This document shows, one piece after another, positions 1-6,417 of a DNA stretch of 43,701 nucleotides (the first letter of the stretch is position 1; the number at the start of each line of letters is the position of its first letter). The position numbers were made by a program, and so were the translations under genes. The DNA comes from an uncultured Sutterella sp. Its GTDB lineage: Bacteria > Pseudomonadota > Gammaproteobacteria > Burkholderiales > Burkholderiaceae_F. The notes under the pieces are model-generated. The model worked only from the letters and a program-made list of their open reading frames with translations, was not told where the DNA came from and made no database searches. The DNA is taken from NCBI GenBank assembly GCA_905194315.1, contig CAJJRX010000018.1:1-43701 (forward strand). The letters run 5' to 3'.

Positions 1-104
1 GCCGCAATTCCTCACCTGACTGAAGTCAGATGTTTCCTTGCGGCATTTCTATGAACGTGCACGAAGCCAATTACCGCGAAGCGGAACGTAACTTCAAGGG
101 CTAA
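1..104 (+). other. left-edge fragment: hairpin plus tail of a short reading frame
   Basis: The window opens inside an unidentified element. Bases 1-7 (GCCGCAA) pair with 38-44 (TTGCGGC), enclosing a second stem CTGAC/GTCAG (16-20 with 25-29) with a TGAA loop, so this stretch could fold as a two-tier hairpin. A short frame then runs from ATG at 51 (or ATG at 30) to TAA at 102-104, giving MNVHEANYREAERNFKG for the shorter form. A terminator follows. It may be the end of a gene or mobile element whose body lies left of the window, but I do not recognise the peptide. Confidence 0.25.
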
Positions 105-125
105 TGCTCAAAAACCTTTAAACAG

Positions 126-160
126 ACACCCGGTTAGCCACTACGGCAACCGGGTGTTTT
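126..160 (+). terminator. intrinsic terminator
   Basis: ACACCCGGTT (126-135) pairs perfectly with AACCGGGTGT (148-157), with an inner GCC/GGC stem, followed by a short T run. It would end transcription coming from the left edge. It lies just beyond the 3' end of the convergent XRE gene. Confidence 0.8.
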
Positions 161-161
161 G

Positions 162-1208
162 CTATGCATGCCGGGCGCGAGCAAACTCAGCCACACTGAT
201 TCCGAGGAGTTCTGCGGCTCTGGAATCGCCGAGTATCTTTTCCGCATTGGCACGGAATACGAGCTGCTCAAAGAGACAGGGTTCTTCGGGAAAATATAGC
301 GATGCGCTCGTACTTGCACAACGCGCCCGCGTAAAGAGCTTTGCTTTTTCAGTTTTATAAGCGTTAGCGCTAATGACCTTCAGTTCACGGGCGCGATTCA
401 GCAATGCTATCGCCGGTAAACCAAACCGGCGCTCCAGACATTCCCATTCCTTCTCAAAGATTTTCGCCCGACGTGAGCCCAGCAGAGCCAGCAGTTCCGC
501 TTCAGGCGTAAGGAGAGCTGCGGCAAAGCGAAGCGCAGCCTGCCCGGCATTGATATTCGGCGGCAGCGGCTGAGTCTTAAAGAGCAGGGTGCCCAATTCC
601 CGTGCAAGAATGAACCGCCGGTCGAGTCCCGTGCAGGCGGCGTTCACGACAATGACCGGCAAACCATTGCAGTCGGCAAGGAGCCCGTCAAAGGTCTCGA
701 CGTTTTGCTCCGTGTGGCTCACCACCACAATCACACCACGTGACGCCAGCAGTGTCGCCAAATTACCAATCGCATCAGATCCCAGCTCCCAGGCCTTGCG
801 CAGGTGAGCTGCCACAGTCTCTATATCGTCAGGTGTCCGGACGGGTGGGAGTGGGCTTGCTATAGAGAAGGCCGGCAGCGGGCAGTGCATCCAGAGTTCT
901 TTCAGAGCTAGGAAGTGCTCAACGCTGGCAGTAACCTCCACCTCGAGCTGTTTAAGAAGCTTTTTGGGAATACGACTGTCACGAAAGACCACTGCAGGGA
1001 CTTGCACCTCAAAAGGACGAAACAGAAAGTCCAGAGAGACCTTCAAGGCATCCAGCAGCCGGCTCATCACGTCCGAAGAGGGCATGCTGATGTTGTGCTC
1101 GTACTTCTTAATCATGTTGGCGCTCACGCCAGCAAGGTGTGCGAGCTGCTGCATTGATAGGCCGCGTGCCTGACGGGCCATTTTCAGCCGGGAACCAATC
1201 ATAGACAT
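162..1208 (-). CDS. XRE regulator with a degenerate IrrE/ImmA-like peptidase domain
   Basis: This 348-aa protein has an N-terminal XRE helix-turn-helix (about residues 5-60, LKMARQARGLSMQQLAHLAG) and a C-terminal region arranged like the ImmA/IrrE (COG2856) metallopeptidase family. In active members the signature is an AHELGH motif whose two histidines bind zinc. Here the matching place, about residues 198-210, reads RRFILARELGTLLF, so both zinc ligands are replaced and only the glutamate remains. It is therefore probably a non-catalytic sensor or repressor. Two ATGs are available (1208 and 1202); neither has a clear Shine-Dalgarno site. An inverted repeat upstream (1213-1250) may be its operator. 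The ATPase at 1419 is divergent from it. XRE fold confident; peptidase homology fairly confident. Confidence 0.75.
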   Translation of the reverse strand: MSMIGSRLKMARQARGLSMQQLAHLAGVSANMIKKYEHNISMPSSDVMSRLLDALKVSLDFLFRPFEVQVPAVVFRDSRIPKKLLKQLEVEVTASVEHFLALKELWMHCPLPAFSIASPLPPVRTPDDIETVAAHLRKAWELGSDAIGNLATLLASRGVIVVVSHTEQNVETFDGLLADCNGLPVIVVNAACTGLDRRFILARELGTLLFKTQPLPPNINAGQAALRFAAALLTPEAELLALLGSRRAKIFEKEWECLERRFGLPAIALLNRARELKVISANAYKTEKAKLFTRARCASTSASLYFPEEPCLFEQLVFRANAEKILGDSRAAELLGISVAEFARARHA

Positions 1209-1212
1209 TTTT

Positions 1213-1250
1213 GGTTTACAGATTTTATAAGAATAGAGCCATTGTAAACC
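1213..1250. promoter_or_regulatory. inverted repeat in the divergent promoter region
   Basis: GGTTTACA (1213-1220) and TGTAAACC (1243-1250) form a perfect 8-bp inverted repeat with arm centres 30 bp apart (three helical turns). It lies immediately upstream of the XRE start codon, so it is a reasonable autoregulatory operator. That role is inferred from position and symmetry only. Confidence 0.4.
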
Positions 1251-1356
1251 ATACTGCCAGCAATACCTCGTTTGGTGAAGCGCCGACTCTCAGGATTCAG
1301 TCTGTACTAACAGGCCATTGCGCACAGGTGTCTCAGAATCTAGAATAGGGATTAAG

Positions 1357-1407
1357 AACCTATAAAAATGTGATATTTTTAACCACATAAACCTATAAAA
1401 ATGTGAT
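1357..1407 (+). repeat. 18-bp direct repeat upstream of the ATPase gene
   Basis: AACCTATAAAAATGTGAT occurs twice without mismatch, at 1357-1374 and 1390-1407, with a 33-bp period (about three helical turns). The second copy ends 11 bp before the ATG at 1419. Identical same-face copies next to a start codon suggest a binding site for a regulator, possibly the XRE protein, or a duplicated promoter element. Confidence 0.6.
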
Positions 1408-1418
1408 GGGGGAAGTCT

Positions 1419-2741
1419 ATGGTACGAATGATTATCCAGAAGCTCCTCAAGTGGAAGGCCTCTCCTGATCGCAAGCCGCTCTTAGTGGAAGGCATCCGTC
1501 AGGTCGGTAAAACCCGTTTGTTGACGGACTTTGGCTCGAGCAATTACAAAAACACGGTTTACATTAACCTGAGGGAAGAGCTCCATCTTGGGAGACTTTT
1601 TGACGGCAGTCTTGAGCCGGAGAGAATTCTGGACAGCCTCAGGATGGCAAAGGCACAAAAGATACTGCCGGCAGAAACACTCATCATTCTGGATGGAGCT
1701 GAATCCAGCCCCCGGGCAATCACATCCCTCAAGTATTTCTATGAAAGCGCTTCCCAGTACCACATTGCCTGCGCCTGCACCCTGCCGGTGAGTGGATATC
1801 ACAGGCACTATGCCTTTCCCGTCGGCAAAGTAGATATGCTGACGGTCATGCCCCTCGGATTTGATGAGTTTCTTCGTGCGGATGGCGACGGCGCACTGGT
1901 TGAAGCACTGCAGGGAATTGACACACTGGAGTCGCTGCCGAAGGTCACCTTCGAGCATCTCTTTGAAAAAATGAAGATCTATATGCTCACCGGCGGTATG
2001 CCGGGAGCGGTTGAGATGTGGACTGAGGCACGGGATGCAGCCGCTCTTGAAAATGCCTTAGACGACATTCTTCGGCAGATCGGTGAAGACTTGGATAAAC
2101 ATCCGCACTCCGGTCAGCAGCACAAACTCAGAGGCATCTGGGCATCACTGCCCCGACAGCTTGACACGGAGAAGAAAAAATTCTCCTACAGGAGCGTCAA
2201 AGAGGGGGCGCGGGCGCGAGAGTATGGTTATGCCCTGCAGTGGCTTATCCTCGCCCATCTTGTTACCCCCGTTTATCGCTCTCAGGCGCCGACAATGCCG
2301 CTGACGGCTGGCGATGACTATGCAGCATTCAAGCTCTTCCCGACTGATACCGGGCTGCTGCGCCGCATGCTCAATGTTCCGTCTTCGCTTTACGCCGAGG
2401 GCGACCGCCTACTGACAGCCTTTCACGGCGCACTCACGGAATGTTTTGTACTGCAGAACCTCGCCCATCTATCAGTGAGACCAAGATACTGGACGCTGAA
2501 TAATCCGCCGTACAGCCTGCCGCTGATTCTGCAGCACGAGGGAGAAATTATTCCGGCTGATATCTCTACACAGAGCAATCCTTCGGTCAGAAATCTCAGA
2601 AAAATAAAAGAGATGTTCCCGAACGACGTCAGACTAACGGTTTTATTTTCTCTCAAAAACCTCTCTTTTCAGGATGGTGTGCTCAACATTCCGCTTTTCC
2701 TTGCGCCCTGGACAGCGCAACTGCTCAGACTGGTGCATTGA
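1419..2741 (+). CDS. AAA/DUF4143-type ATP-binding protein with altered Walker B
   Basis: This 440-aa protein has the layout of the AAA_14 plus DUF4143 family: a P-loop GIRQVGKT (about residues 25-32), an RVKYF-like segment SLKYFYESASQYHI, the family-typical GKVDMLTVMPLGFDEFLRA, and a C-terminal DUF4143 region near the sequence YWTLNNPPYSLPLIL. Active members usually carry DEIQ at Walker B; here it is LIILDGAE (about 88-95), so the glutamate that activates water is replaced by glycine. The sensor region is also unusual (CACTLPVSGY instead of the usual AGSLLG-type). It may bind but hydrolyse ATP poorly. The start ATG follows GGGGGAAG. The biological role of this family is not well defined. Confidence 0.8.
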   Translation: MVRMIIQKLLKWKASPDRKPLLVEGIRQVGKTRLLTDFGSSNYKNTVYINLREELHLGRLFDGSLEPERILDSLRMAKAQKILPAETLIILDGAESSPRAITSLKYFYESASQYHIACACTLPVSGYHRHYAFPVGKVDMLTVMPLGFDEFLRADGDGALVEALQGIDTLESLPKVTFEHLFEKMKIYMLTGGMPGAVEMWTEARDAAALENALDDILRQIGEDLDKHPHSGQQHKLRGIWASLPRQLDTEKKKFSYRSVKEGARAREYGYALQWLILAHLVTPVYRSQAPTMPLTAGDDYAAFKLFPTDTGLLRRMLNVPSSLYAEGDRLLTAFHGALTECFVLQNLAHLSVRPRYWTLNNPPYSLPLILQHEGEIIPADISTQSNPSVRNLRKIKEMFPNDVRLTVLFSLKNLSFQDGVLNIPLFLAPWTAQLLRLVH

Positions 2742-2783
2742 GCTTTTCCCGGGAATATGTGAGATCTTACGGAAAATTGATCC

Positions 2784-2817
2784 TCGATGGTACCCTCATC
2801 AATGAGGGTACCATCGA
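2784..2817. repeat. perfect 16-bp palindrome, 2-nt centre
   Basis: TCGATGGTACCCTCAT (2784-2799) is followed after CA by its exact reverse complement (2802-2817). It lies 43 bp past the ATPase stop codon. It lacks a T tract, so a factor-independent terminator is not obvious; a cruciform, operator or RNA-processing hairpin is possible. Confidence 0.65.
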
Positions 2818-3020
2818 CTAATTATTTGAAATTTAAGTGTTTTAATTAATTTCTATGCCTTTGTAGTCCTTAATTTCTTTTTTGCCGGCAGTTACCGTAG
2901 GCAGGAAAATAATTTCGTAAAAAAGGGGATCTTCCTGACGGAACTTTTCAGACGAAGGCCGCTTTTCCCGGGAGTGTGTTTTGTCACCGATAGGACATCC
3001 CGGTGTCAGACCTTATAAGA

Positions 3021-3070
3021 AAGCCTCTCCGGGGAAAGGCAGAACGCTTTCCCGGGGGAGGCTTATTTTC
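3021..3070 (+). terminator. intrinsic terminator
   Basis: A long stem joins 3021-3038 (AAGCCTCTCCGGGGAAAG) with 3047-3064 (CTTTCCCGGGGGAGGCTT) around an 8-nt loop, followed by ATTTTC. It is 280 bp after the nearest plus-strand gene, so it may once have ended another transcript. Confidence 0.65.
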
Positions 3071-3089
3071 TCGTCAGGTCAGAAAACTG

Positions 3090-3272
3090 TCAGCGATCCC
3101 AGAGGGGGTATTGATTTTGCCCCGCAACAGTTGTTGCATAATTTGCAACAACTGAAGGGGCTTGCAGTTCCCCTTCCTCAAAAATATTCTTGATATGCCG
3201 TGAAACGGTGGATTTATCACGACCGAAGTAGGGCGCGAACAAAATACCGTCCCCCTCAGACTTCAGGGATTT
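3090..3272 (-). pseudogene. RhuM-family fragment
   Basis: An open stretch of about 60 codons on the minus strand, bounded by stops at 3273-3275 and 3090-3092, encodes FGRDKSTVSRHIKNIFEEGEL followed by a VVANYATTVA-type segment. This matches the conserved N-terminal segment of RhuM-family (virulence RhuM/Fic-DOC-associated) proteins, where the motif is LFGRDxSTVxxHIxNIFxEGEL. Intact members are about 330 aa; here both the N-terminal start region and the long C-terminal part are missing, and no start codon with a ribosome site is visible. I read it as a decayed remnant. Within it, AGTTGTTGCA (3129-3138) and TGCAACAACT (3144-3153) form an inverted repeat. Confidence 0.6.
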
Positions 3273-3804
3273 TTAGTGGCGCAAACGGGGAATTCCTGAT
3301 GGCGGAAATAAGGAAACCCTGATGGCGGAAGGCCAAACCGGCACCCGCTACGAAACTTTGCGCCATCACGGAGCAGGTGGTCCACGATAACCTTGCGCCT
3401 CTTATACGGGCGCAAGGTACTTTGCCGGAACTTTGTACCTGAGTTCCGCTATTGCACGAGGCGGACGCTCAACAGCCGGTCATTCCGGTTAATAACCGCA
3501 CAGGGCGATTATTAACCGCTTTATTCGCTTATTAACCGCTCGAATCGCTCAATAAGGCTTTTCTGCCGCTTGCCCAAGTCAGTCTTCAAAACCGGTTTCT
3601 CTGAACAAATTTATCGTTAAAGAACAGCACATGGCGGATCGGCTCTTTTGCGCTGCCAGCGCCCCAGTGAAGGCGGGCGTATCCCGCCGCGGTAAAGAGG
3701 CATAAAATATCAGGAAAACCACGGACACCAGGGCGCCCGGCCAACCCCGACAGAACGCCCGTCCGGGCGGAATGTCCGCCGGCCTTTTTGAGGAGATATC
3801 CCCA

Positions 3805-4464
3805 GTGCCAGAGCTTCAATGTGAGCATGTTTCTTATGCTGCCGCCGGAAAAACCGTGCTTCACGACATTTCGTTTGCCGTAGAGCCCGGTGAGCTCATT
3901 ACCATCTCCGGTCCCTCCGGGAGCGGCAAAAGCACACTGCTGCGGCTTCTTGCCGCGCTCCAGAGTCCCACGTCCGGCACGATCCGCTTTCTGGGCGAGC
4001 CTTTCACAGCGTACGACCCGGTGGCGCTTCGCCGCAGGATCGTCTACGTGCTGCAGACGCCGGTACTCTTTGGCGAAACCGTGCGTGAGAATATGGCATT
4101 TCCGTTCGAGATCCGCCATATCAGCCCCAATGAGGATCGTATCAGGGCGCTTCTTGCGGCTTTTCAGATTTCCGAAGCGACGCTTGACGCTCAGGTGGCA
4201 ACGCTCTCGGGTGGCGAAAAACAGCGCCTCTCGCTTATCCGCAGTCTGCTTTTCAGGCCGGAAGTGCTGCTTCTTGACGAGGTGACCTCGGCACTCGACC
4301 CGGAAAACACGCGCCTCGTTGAAGACGTGGTCACAAAGCTCAACCGCGATGGCGTCACCGTGCTCTGGATCACGCACAGTCCGGAGCAGAGCAGGCGGCT
4401 TGGCGGCCGGACACTTACCATTGCCGCGGGCCGGCTTGAACATTTTGAGGAGATTGAGTTATGA
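3805..4464 (+). CDS. fetA: ABC transporter ATP-binding subunit, FetA/YbbL-like
   Basis: This is a 219-aa ABC ATPase with Walker A GPSGSGKST (about residues 36-44), a Q-loop near VLQTPVLFGETVREN, signature LSGGEKQRLSL, Walker B VLLLDEVTSALDP and the switch histidine in WITHS. Size, the compact form and the directly following FetB-type permease point to FetA of the FetAB pair, described in E. coli as an iron exporter protecting against peroxide stress. I chose GTG at 3805 because GAGGAG sits 9 nt upstream; an in-frame ATG at 3772 has no good ribosome site. Its stop overlaps the permease start by ATGA, so translation is probably coupled. Confidence 0.8.
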   Translation: MPELQCEHVSYAAAGKTVLHDISFAVEPGELITISGPSGSGKSTLLRLLAALQSPTSGTIRFLGEPFTAYDPVALRRRIVYVLQTPVLFGETVRENMAFPFEIRHISPNEDRIRALLAAFQISEATLDAQVATLSGGEKQRLSLIRSLLFRPEVLLLDEVTSALDPENTRLVEDVVTKLNRDGVTVLWITHSPEQSRRLGGRTLTIAAGRLEHFEEIEL

Positions 4465-5255
4465 GCACTACCGCCGACGTGAGCACACTCTCGCTCGCAC
4501 TTTCCTCGTCACTCGTGCTGATCGCGCTCTTTTTCTCCTACACGCAGCGCCTGAAACTGGAAAAGGAAATGATCACGGGCGTAGTCCGTGCCTTGGTGCA
4601 GCTCGTTGCCGTGGGCTATGTGCTCGAGTATGTCTTTGGGAGCGAAAGCCGGATCTTTACCACGGTGCTGCTTCTCTTCATGGTGTTTAACGCCGCCTGG
4701 AACGCGGCAAAGCGGGGCGGCGGCATCCGGCACGCCACCGCGATTTCGTTTCTTGCGATCGGGGCGGGCTCATCGGTCACGCTCGCGCTGCTGATAGCCA
4801 CGGGAGCGATCCGCTACGAGCCCTATCAGGTGATCCCCGTGAGCGGCATGATTGTGGGTAACGCGATGGTTGCACTCGGGCTCTCCTTCCGGCAGATGGC
4901 AGGCGCCTTTGCCTCGCGCCGCGCTGAGGTCGAGACGCGGCTTGCGCTCGGTGCGGATATTCTGCCCGCTTCTATAGGCATCATCCGCGATGCGATCAAG
5001 ACCGGCATGCTGCCGACCATCGACTCGGCGAAAACGCTGGGCATCGTGTCGCTTCCGGGCATGATGACCGGGCTCATCCTCGCCGGCGCCTCACCGCTTG
5101 AGGCTATCCGCTACCAGATAATGGTGACGTTTATGCTGCTCTCGACCACCGCCATCGCGTCTTTTATCGCCTGCTACCTTGCGTACCGCTCTTTTTTCAG
5201 TGAGAGAAAAGCGCTGGTGATTCCGCAGAGCGGGGAGGCTGGCGAGGCAGGCTGA
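4461..5255 (+). CDS. fetB: ABC permease, FetB/YbbM-like
   Basis: This 264-aa integral membrane protein matches the UPF0014/FetB family: about seven hydrophobic segments and the family-typical stretch VSGMIVGNAMVALGLSF followed by a charged loop (RRAEVETRLALGA) and SLPGMMTGLILAGASPLEAIRYQIMV. It would be the membrane partner of the ATPase just upstream, whose stop codon it overlaps by 4 bp. Substrate by family is iron (export); that is not shown by the sequence itself. Confidence 0.82.
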   Translation: MSTTADVSTLSLALSSSLVLIALFFSYTQRLKLEKEMITGVVRALVQLVAVGYVLEYVFGSESRIFTTVLLLFMVFNAAWNAAKRGGGIRHATAISFLAIGAGSSVTLALLIATGAIRYEPYQVIPVSGMIVGNAMVALGLSFRQMAGAFASRRAEVETRLALGADILPASIGIIRDAIKTGMLPTIDSAKTLGIVSLPGMMTGLILAGASPLEAIRYQIMVTFMLLSTTAIASFIACYLAYRSFFSERKALVIPQSGEAGEAG

Positions 5256-5281
5256 AACAATGCCTTTTGAGGAGACATTAT

Positions 5282-5602
5282 ATGGATCGGGTCGGCGGTT
5301 TTCGAACTTATGTGCTCATCACGCTGGTGCTCTTTTACGCTATGCCGTTTGCTGTACGGGATACGGGAGGCGCCTTTGCGCTGCTCATTGTGGTATTGCC
5401 CGCGAGTGTTTTTCTGCTCTCGTTTTTCACTGCGCTGAAATGGGGGTTTTGCGGTCTGCGACCGCTTCTGACCGGTATTTTCTTTTTGCCGGCTGTTTTT
5501 CTTTTCTATAACGAAAGCGCCTGGGTTTATGTACCCGGCTATGCCGCGCTTGCGCTCGCGGGTGAAGTCGCGGCACTGCTCACCGGGAAACTTCGCCGCT
5601 AG
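5282..5602 (+). CDS. small membrane protein of unknown function
   Basis: A 106-aa protein with three or four hydrophobic segments (YVLITLVLFYAMPFAV, FALLIVVLPASVFLLSFF, LLTGIFFLPAVFLFY, YAALALAGEVAALL). The ATG at 5282 is preceded by GAGGAG at about 5269-5274, which decides this start over an upstream in-frame codon at 5267. It begins 26 bp after fetB and is likely in the same operon. I do not recognise the family; an accessory role to FetAB is only suggested by position. Confidence 0.65.
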   Translation: MDRVGGFRTYVLITLVLFYAMPFAVRDTGGAFALLIVVLPASVFLLSFFTALKWGFCGLRPLLTGIFFLPAVFLFYNESAWVYVPGYAALALAGEVAALLTGKLRR

Positions 5603-5643
5603 GCGGGAAGGCCGCAGGTACAGGATTCGCACTGTAGCGGTGC

Positions 5644-5985
5644 TTACCGGAAAAATGGTCTGCTTCTGGCACGTTTTTTTGTGAGCAGATTCAGATCCTG
5701 CAGCTCCCGGCCCATCCTGTCATCCCTGGCCACAAGAAGAAGATCCTTGTCCATGTTGTTTAAGGCATGCAGAACGGCGGCATAGTTGCCCATGGCAACC
5801 GACGGCTCGCCTTTTTCCACTTTCCAGAGTGTGGCGCGACTGATGCCGGCGCGTTCAGCGACGAGCTCAGCGGAGATATTTCGCCTCAATCTGGCAAGCT
5901 TGATCTGTTCACCCATGGTCTGCAGAATTTTTTCCGTCACCGGCAGTATGTTGTACGCGACCTTCTTCACAGCATCACGCTCCAT
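5644..5985 (-). CDS. HipB-like XRE antitoxin/regulator, no HipA partner
   Basis: A 113-aa protein with one XRE helix-turn-helix (about residues 24-80: MGEQIKLARLRRNISAELVAERAGISRATLWKVEKGEPSV) and a basic C-terminus (LTKKRARSR). The whole sequence has the form of the XRE proteins encoded directly before HipA-family kinases in type II toxin-antitoxin loci: they bind operator DNA and hold the HipA toxin inactive. No hipA follows: only 41 bp separate its stop from the convergent membrane-protein gene. The start has no visible Shine-Dalgarno site. Two operator-like palindromes lie directly upstream and a third 275 bp away. Confidence 0.75.
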   Translation of the reverse strand: MERDAVKKVAYNILPVTEKILQTMGEQIKLARLRRNISAELVAERAGISRATLWKVEKGEPSVAMGNYAAVLHALNNMDKDLLLVARDDRMGRELQDLNLLTKKRARSRPFFR

Positions 5986-5991
5986 AATTTT

Positions 5992-6046
5992 TAATGTTTA
6001 ATATTATAAACAAAACAGCATTTTGTATTTAGAAAACTAAACGTTA
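5992..6046. promoter_or_regulatory. two palindromic operators of the HipB-like regulator
   Basis: Site 1 is TAATGTTTA-N6-TAAACAAAA (5992-6015), with a perfect core TGTTTA-N6-TAAACA. Site 2 is TTGTATTTA-N6-TAAACGTTA (6023-6046). The sites start 31 bp apart (three turns) and site 1 ends 7 bp from the start codon. This suits autorepression. Confidence 0.6.
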
Positions 6047-6259
6047 GATCTGGCACGAGGCAGCATGACTGTCGGGGAAAGCGCTGCGCCCGATTCAGCG
6101 CATCATGGTTTATTTAAACTACGCAGAAGGCGCTCTCCGGTAGCGCCCCGAAGCCCCAGGGACGGCGTCTTCCGGCCGGTATTTTTGTGCAGTACCGGGC
6201 TGCGCGGAGGCACTCAGCCGCCCGGCAGCAGCCTTACGATCAATCTGTATAACCCTTCG

Positions 6260-6283
6260 TAATGTTTAGTGTTTTAAACATTA
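6260..6283. promoter_or_regulatory. third copy of the TAATGTTTA palindrome
   Basis: TAATGTTTA-N6-TAAACATTA is the most symmetrical copy (9-bp perfect arms). A half-site TAAACATTA follows at 6306-6314. No gene start is adjacent, so it may regulate at a distance by looping or mark the promoter of a lost gene. Confidence 0.55.
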
Positions 6284-6417
6284 CCCGCCAGTTTGACTAT
6301 TTCTGTAAACATTATGGGGATCCGGGCAAACCGCCCGGGACGCTTTCCGAAAGTCACCCGCAGCGGCACGGCACTTGATAAGCCGAGCATCCGCACACGA
6401 CGGAAAGCCCGCCGGAC

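Larger units (their letters stand above)
2742..3771. other. eroded spacer of about 1 kb
   Basis: No intact gene is supported here. The stretch holds a near-perfect palindrome (2784-2817), a terminator (3021-3070), a RhuM-like coding remnant on the minus strand (3090-3272), a 13-bp direct repeat CCTGATGGCGGAA (3295-3307 and 3318-3330), a hairpin of arms CCTTGCGCC/GGCGCAAGG (3391-3417), and several ATTAACCGC-type short repeats between 3487 and 3545. The pattern suits remains of a lost accessory locus. Confidence 0.5.

Noticed and set aside
1370..1387. CRP-like site TGTGA...CCACA upstream of the ATPase
   Set aside because: The spacer is 8 bp instead of 6 and the second half-site is imperfect; the direct repeat explains the sequence better.
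2981..3193. 70-codon frame on the plus strand
   Set aside because: It runs straight through the terminator hairpin at 3021-3070 and antisense to the RhuM remnant.
3586..4443. 285-codon open frame antisense to fetA
   Set aside because: It is the reverse shadow of a well-supported ABC ATPase, with no ribosome site and low-complexity basic composition.
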